Origin: Protula sp. h YS-2021
Lineage: Eukaryota; Annelida; Polychaeta; Sabellida; Serpulidae
DNA: 64,000 nt
Direction of reading: 5' to 3'
NCBI GenBank assembly: GCA_949752745.1
Contig: OX457027.1
Coordinates: 14,043,556 to 14,107,555, forward strand
The notes under the pieces are model-generated. The model had not been told where the DNA came from, made no database searches, and saw only the letters and a list, made by a program, of their open reading frames with translations. Positions 60,501 through 64,000 of this stretch are shown here, piece after piece. A program made the position numbers and the translations under genes. Every line of letters begins with the position of its first letter. Position 1 is the stretch's first letter.

Positions 60501-61806
60501 TATTTAAGTCAACTTCGTGCTCAGACTCATAGATTCGGATATTCTCAGAGAGTTTATGAATATGTTGGAGATATATGTTTGATAGTCACATCACGCTTAG
60601 GTTACTCATTAAAAATACGTAAGTATCGCAGTGTCCCCTTAATCGCAGGTAAAGCAGGCCGAGTTCTTGAAAAATATTACATATGCTTTTAATATTAAAA
60701 CTAATATTAAAAGTTCCTTAGCAAATATTTATACAGCCTGGCGTTTTCTATAATGTGATGGAAATCTTTTCTATATTTGACGCGATTACCATTAATTTCG
60801 TTACCTTTCCTTTTTATTCTTTCTTTCTTTCTTTCGAATAACTTTTGTTATAGTTCTTTCTATTTTTCAGGTTTTTTTGTTCATAAATTTCTATACTTCA
60901 CCCTCATACTTCTGAATTTATTTATAAGCATTTGATATTTTACCTTTGACCACTCTTCTGTACGCCATAAATACACTCCACAGTTATTCGCTTCACAGGG
61001 CATGGAATTATTAGGTTGTGGAATGTGAGAGCACTTGTTCTGGGCCAAAGTTCTGCGTTTTGCTCCAACGCATTCTACACTGCGTGTCATAATGCCTTGG
61101 CCGCACTCCACAGAACACTTAAACCATAAGCAGAGCAAACAAAAAAAATGACACAATATTCTCAGACTACTGGTTTTACGCCACAACCGTTGAGTGCATT
61201 TTATTCATAAAATACATTTCAACGTGCATAAGTATTACACAGAAAATATACGCAACATGAATCTACACTACAGATAATCTTGAATATAGTGATTTTGAAA
61301 TTCAGTTGCAGACATCAAGAATTATAGAAATTTTTGTACAAATCTAGATTTTTCTAAAAATTTATACTTTTAGTCTTCGAAATCACTATATTCGGAAAAC
61401 GCTTTTGATTTTCATAGATAAAATAACACATGCAAATCAAAATCTTTAACATCCAAGTCTTTGTGAGGAAAAATTTACAATTCACCATAATAAACGCAAC
61501 CCAGCAGATTTATAGCAAAAGTACGCGATGTTGCATTTTTTATGAGCGTGCGCAGAAAAAAACTTGTGCAGTATTAGATACACCGCGGTATCACGAGTTA
61601 GTGAAGGTTGAAAATATTTGCCTGTGAGAACATACCTGGCCCCATTTCGAAGATCTCCACTTTGGACAAACTTGCTGGCGACACCTACGATTTGTTTTTG
61701 GCCTATGATTTGTATTACACTTATTGTCGTCTACAAAGAGTCCCTGTGTGTTTACACACGCCACCTGGCGTCTCCTCACCCCGCCACGTCCACAAGTTAC
61801 TGAACA
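55619..61806 (-). CDS. ADAMTS9: ADAMTS9/ADAMTS20 (gon-1) homologue, C-terminal part: five TSP1 repeats and GON domain
   Basis: Eleven exons (61636-61806, 60944-61117, 60270-60443, 59865-60053, 59122-59257, 58615-58706, 58127-58221, 57833-57966, 57037-57131, 56087-56191, 55619-55714) join in frame to 486 residues and a TGA. Residues 1-281 are five thrombospondin type-1 repeats with six cysteines each. Residues 282-486 form a GON domain with ten cysteines (SCKELQ, VFCYNM, RCLASNDDCADC, GDCYSTDICP, GTCGGYCGHC). The GON domain is confined to ADAMTS9, ADAMTS20 and gon-1-type secreted metalloproteases, which cleave matrix proteoglycans and act in cell migration and secretory traffic (family knowledge). 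Exon 1 here begins inside a TSP1 repeat in phase 0, so more repeats, the metalloprotease, disintegrin and signal peptide must lie beyond the right edge. No upstream exon was found between 61.8 and 64 kb. Confidence 0.93.
55971..55992 (+). repeat. (ACTT)n microsatellite
   Basis: Five to six ACTT units in the last intron of the ADAMTS gene. Confidence 0.9.
56087..56191 (-). CDS. ADAMTS9: ADAMTS9-like, GON domain exon 5
   Basis: Acceptor TGGATTTAG, donor GTATTA. Exactly 35 codons: GLFMINLEGTNFRVSATAKW to MKIVMSE. Highly characteristic of GON domains. Confidence 0.92.
57037..57131 (-). CDS. ADAMTS9: ADAMTS9-like, GON domain exon 4
   Basis: Acceptor CTTTTTGCAG, donor GTAAAG. Reads NDYLFSTSTNGYRKISYGEA and ends GDCYSTDICPK in phase 0. 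Confidence 0.92.
57497..57580 (+). repeat. (GAA)n(GAAA)n microsatellite
   Basis: GAA triplets passing into GAAA tetramers, within an ADAMTS intron. Confidence 0.95.
57833..57966 (-). CDS. ADAMTS9: ADAMTS9-like, GON domain exon 3
   Basis: Acceptor TTACACAG, donor GTAAGT. Reads RLKNPDRCLASNDDCADCFS and ends RLNVTNLQII plus one base. One Asn-x-Thr glycosylation site (NVT). Confidence 0.92.
58127..58221 (-). CDS. ADAMTS9: ADAMTS9-like, GON domain exon 2
   Basis: Acceptor TTTTGATCAG, donor GTATTT. Reads VFCYNMDRSQPREYISLNTN and ends ATVFHK, leaving phase 2. PREYISL is a family-typical block. Confidence 0.92.
58615..58706 (-). CDS. ADAMTS9: ADAMTS9-like, GON domain exon 1
   Basis: Acceptor TTTGTGAAG, donor GTAAGT. 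Reads YASSCKELQMLSSIRQDGEY and ends TNQLIS in phase 0. This is the start of the GON domain. Confidence 0.85.
59122..59257 (-). CDS. ADAMTS9: ADAMTS9-like, last TSP1 repeat exon
   Basis: Acceptor TTGTTATAG. Reads CQSQCGFGIQQRKMYCVDEN and ends CYSQP plus one base. Donor GTAATG (phase 1) is chosen because it joins the next exon in frame and rebuilds the sixth cysteine across the junction. Gln replaces the O-fucose Ser/Thr. Confidence 0.85.
59865..60053 (-). CDS. ADAMTS9: ADAMTS9-like, TSP1 repeat exon d
   Basis: Acceptor TGTTTTAAG, donor GTGAGT, phase 0. Reads CSRTCGKGIQTRTVTCHALS and ends WTLEPWQS. Keeps CxxTCG. Slightly longer than its sister exons because of a KEGWIIQDN insertion. Confidence 0.92.
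60270..60443 (-). CDS. ADAMTS9: ADAMTS9-like, TSP1 repeat exon c
   Basis: Acceptor TTGAACAG, donor GTAAAA, phase 0. Reads CSSTCGPGQKIRAVFCLRAD and ends WLTSDWSQ. Keeps the CxxTCG site. Confidence 0.92.
60944..61117 (-). CDS. ADAMTS9: ADAMTS9-like, TSP1 repeat exon b
   Basis: Acceptor GGTTTAAG, donor GTAAAA, phase 0. Reads CSVECGQGIMTRSVECVGAK and ends WRTEEWSK. Glu replaces the Ser/Thr of the O-fucose consensus. Confidence 0.92.
61636..61806 (-). CDS. ADAMTS9: ADAMTS9-like, TSP1 repeat exon a
   Basis: Acceptor GTTATAG, donor GTATGT, phase 0 at both ends. Reads CSVTCGRGGVRRRQVACVNT and ends with the Trp pair of the next repeat (WRSSKWGQ). Contains a CxxTCG O-fucosylation consensus. Confidence 0.92.
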
Positions 61807-64000
61807 CTATAACATTCATTTATCACCAACAGTTGTAATAACACATCGAACTATAATTTACCCTTAGTATTGAAACAGCAGCTGCAAAATGAAATCAAGA
61901 GACTCCGGTCACTGTGAAAGGATGATGTTTGAAGTGATTAGATCGTACTCTAAAATCCGCATATCGAACGTTCAGACTTACAATAATATATAGCATTACT
62001 GTCCGTTAAGGATGATGCCAAAGCCACAATTGTGTAATGTTTAATCCTCAGCCCAAAGAATACAGCATTCAGTTTGCAGCTATGCAATTTTTATACTAAG
62101 GAAAATTTACGCAATAATTCTACGTGTATACATAAGATCAAAAGCATAGTTTATGTTACATAATTTGCTGACGAACTTACCACTGCACATAATACAAGTA
62201 TTATTTAATATCTTTGTCTATTCCTAAAGCCTACACATGCATAAACTGTTTGTGGTTAATTGTCTCTTAAAATATCGCTTTTGAAACGTATTAAGTCAGT
62301 CATAAAACTGAATAATATAGATTCTTTACTTCATATATCAACATTCATATGAGCAATCATTACCCTCATAATTTAAGTCTTGTTATATCCCACGAAAATA
62401 AAAAAAATAAAATGTTAGATTGACGCTATTAATCTACTCTACGCCAAAACCCACTCCACGATGTTATAAAAAATCTTTGCAAGGCCTGAAAAAAGTCGTC
62501 GAACAAAATATCTAGAAGTCTGATGTAATATCTACTCGTTCTGTACGCTAGCACTAGCTCTTATTTGTTAAACAGCTGCAGCTTATATTATTCTGTACAC
62601 TAAGCTCCAGTAGTTAGAACTGCTATAATTGAACACATGTATTCCTTTGCATTAAAAAGAAGCTTTTCGTTGTGATACGGGTATTAGGAGAGGGGTAGTT
62701 ACAGCTCAGCTGAACAGATGCACTAACCCGAGGCTTCGTGGCAATATATTAATTGTGTGTATCATCGAAAAATCATCTGAAAAGTGAAACCAGTACAAGT
62801 CCTAACGCAACAAAACTTATGCAAAATTTCAAGTACTCAAAGCGTACGTGAGTCACGAAAATTCTTTTACAAAAAGAGGCGCTTTTGTGGCATTATTTTT
62901 GTTGTGCTCGAGAACAAACAAGCTCAACATGTATTTAATGAGTTTTCAACTCGGAGACTACATGCAAGAACTGTCGTTCCGATTGAAACTTCAAAGATCA
63001 AATGCAAAAAGGGTATATCAACAATGAGTTCTATGCACTATTTCTACCACAGCAAGCGGTAAAACGGCCCGAAGTTGGTGGTAACTACTTATCATTTACA
63101 GAAACCCCTGGATGCATATCTTAGCTCCTTTAAGGCGGAAACATGATGATACAGGTTTTGTACAGATGATATAGAATATTTTAGTGCGACTTATGCTGTT
63201 ACTTTGTGCAGTCACTTTTGCAAACTCCCCCTTTTAAGATCCATGCAACTTAGAAACACACCGCAGCACTATCTGCAAAGCAGAGCATCGTCAGCTTTGA
63301 GTCAAATGAAACGAACAAGCCAGTCTTTCAAAAGAAAACAAGTGCAAATAACGCAAGAGGCAAGCGCTAGTACTTAGGATAGGTAGTTTCTTTTGCTCTT
63401 TGATCATCGTAGAGCATTTGATCTACAGAAGTAATTTCTTCTGTTCTGCCAGTTTGGGCATAATATCGACTTCTTTGGGTAGTAAACTGAAAAGGCATTT
63501 ACATAATTGAAGTTGAAAATGCACGTAAAAAGAATAGAAAAAAATTTCAAACTTGAATAATGAATTGCATTCCAGCTCATAAAAACTGGTGTAACTGAGG
63601 GGCAATTATCACAACAGCATTACCACAAACTAGTATGTCGCACTTTTCTTATAACCGGCTGAAGACAGAGGGCTAAACATTTTACATAAGTATCTGTTTA
63701 ATTCAGTAGACATAATTTAAATATGTCTTGAATTACATGCGCTGTATGTTTCTTTCAGAAAGACCAGGCGTCTACTTTAGAATATTTGCTGAATTTGAAA
63801 TGTACTTAAGATTTGTACTTAATTTGTACTTAATTTGTACTTCTAGGGTTCCTAGACTCTTTTGTTATAGTCTTAAAAACTGCTAACACGTAATATAATA
63901 AAAAATTGCAATAACATAAAGAAGATTTAAAAGGAAAGTAAATTGCAAAAAAACATAAGATTTAAAACTAGCAACCAATGTTCTGGCGTCTATTTTTGAT
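61807..64000. other. upstream intron of the ADAMTS gene
   Basis: I searched both strands for further TSP1 exons (CxxTCG, WxxxxW) and found none, so this is presumably a long intron. A short TTTGTACTTAA repeat occurs at 63810-63843. Confidence 0.5.

Overview
This is a eukaryotic, almost certainly molluscan (probably bivalve) genomic window. The basis is: intron-rich genes with small exons and GT/AG junctions; an ADAMTS9/GON-1-type protease C-terminus; and a dense load of minisatellites, microsatellites, poly-G/poly-C runs and Helitron-like elements with internal tandem repeats of the kind described in bivalves. The phylum is inference; the species cannot be fixed from the sequence alone. No bacterial operon, rRNA, functional tRNA or CRISPR array was found.

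Three protein-coding genes can be reconstructed exon by exon, with consistent splice phases. (1) 179-8571, minus strand: a complete-looking ten-exon gene for a 517-residue, mostly alpha-helical protein resembling ARM/HEAT-repeat proteins, family not recognised. (2) 33776-40877, plus strand: a four-exon gene for a 381-residue CRAL-TRIO (Sec14-like) lipid-binding protein. (3) 55619-61806, minus strand: the last eleven exons of an ADAMTS9/ADAMTS20/gon-1 homologue, encoding five thrombospondin type-1 repeats and the complete GON domain. Its protease half must lie beyond the right edge.

Between genes 1 and 2 (about 8.6-33.7 kb) I found no gene. This stretch holds tandem arrays (14-bp unit at 9.4-10.5 kb, 23-bp at 14.5-15.3 kb, 16-bp at 19.4-20.6 kb, about 43-bp at 22.8-23.1 kb), a TIR element at 16.8-17.6 kb, a foldback element at 10.5-11.1 kb, two Helitron-like elements (24.7-25.6 and 27.0-27.7 kb), a tRNA-derived SINE-like piece at 13.1-13.2 kb, and simple repeats. 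The CRAL-TRIO gene's introns carry a palindrome-word TIR element and a 41-bp minisatellite that includes the exon 3 splice donor. The 41-54 kb gap holds a 39-bp array with higher-order structure, AT-rich and Helitron-like elements, a second palindrome-word TIR element (49.7-50.3 kb), and AT-rich DNA with no recognisable gene.

The three genes have no visible functional relationship. The most unusual features are two minisatellites whose repeat units cross exon/intron junctions, the paralogous palindrome-word TIR elements, and the 139-bp Helitron repeats, each carrying an inverted pair of TCAAGGTCA nuclear-receptor-type half-sites.
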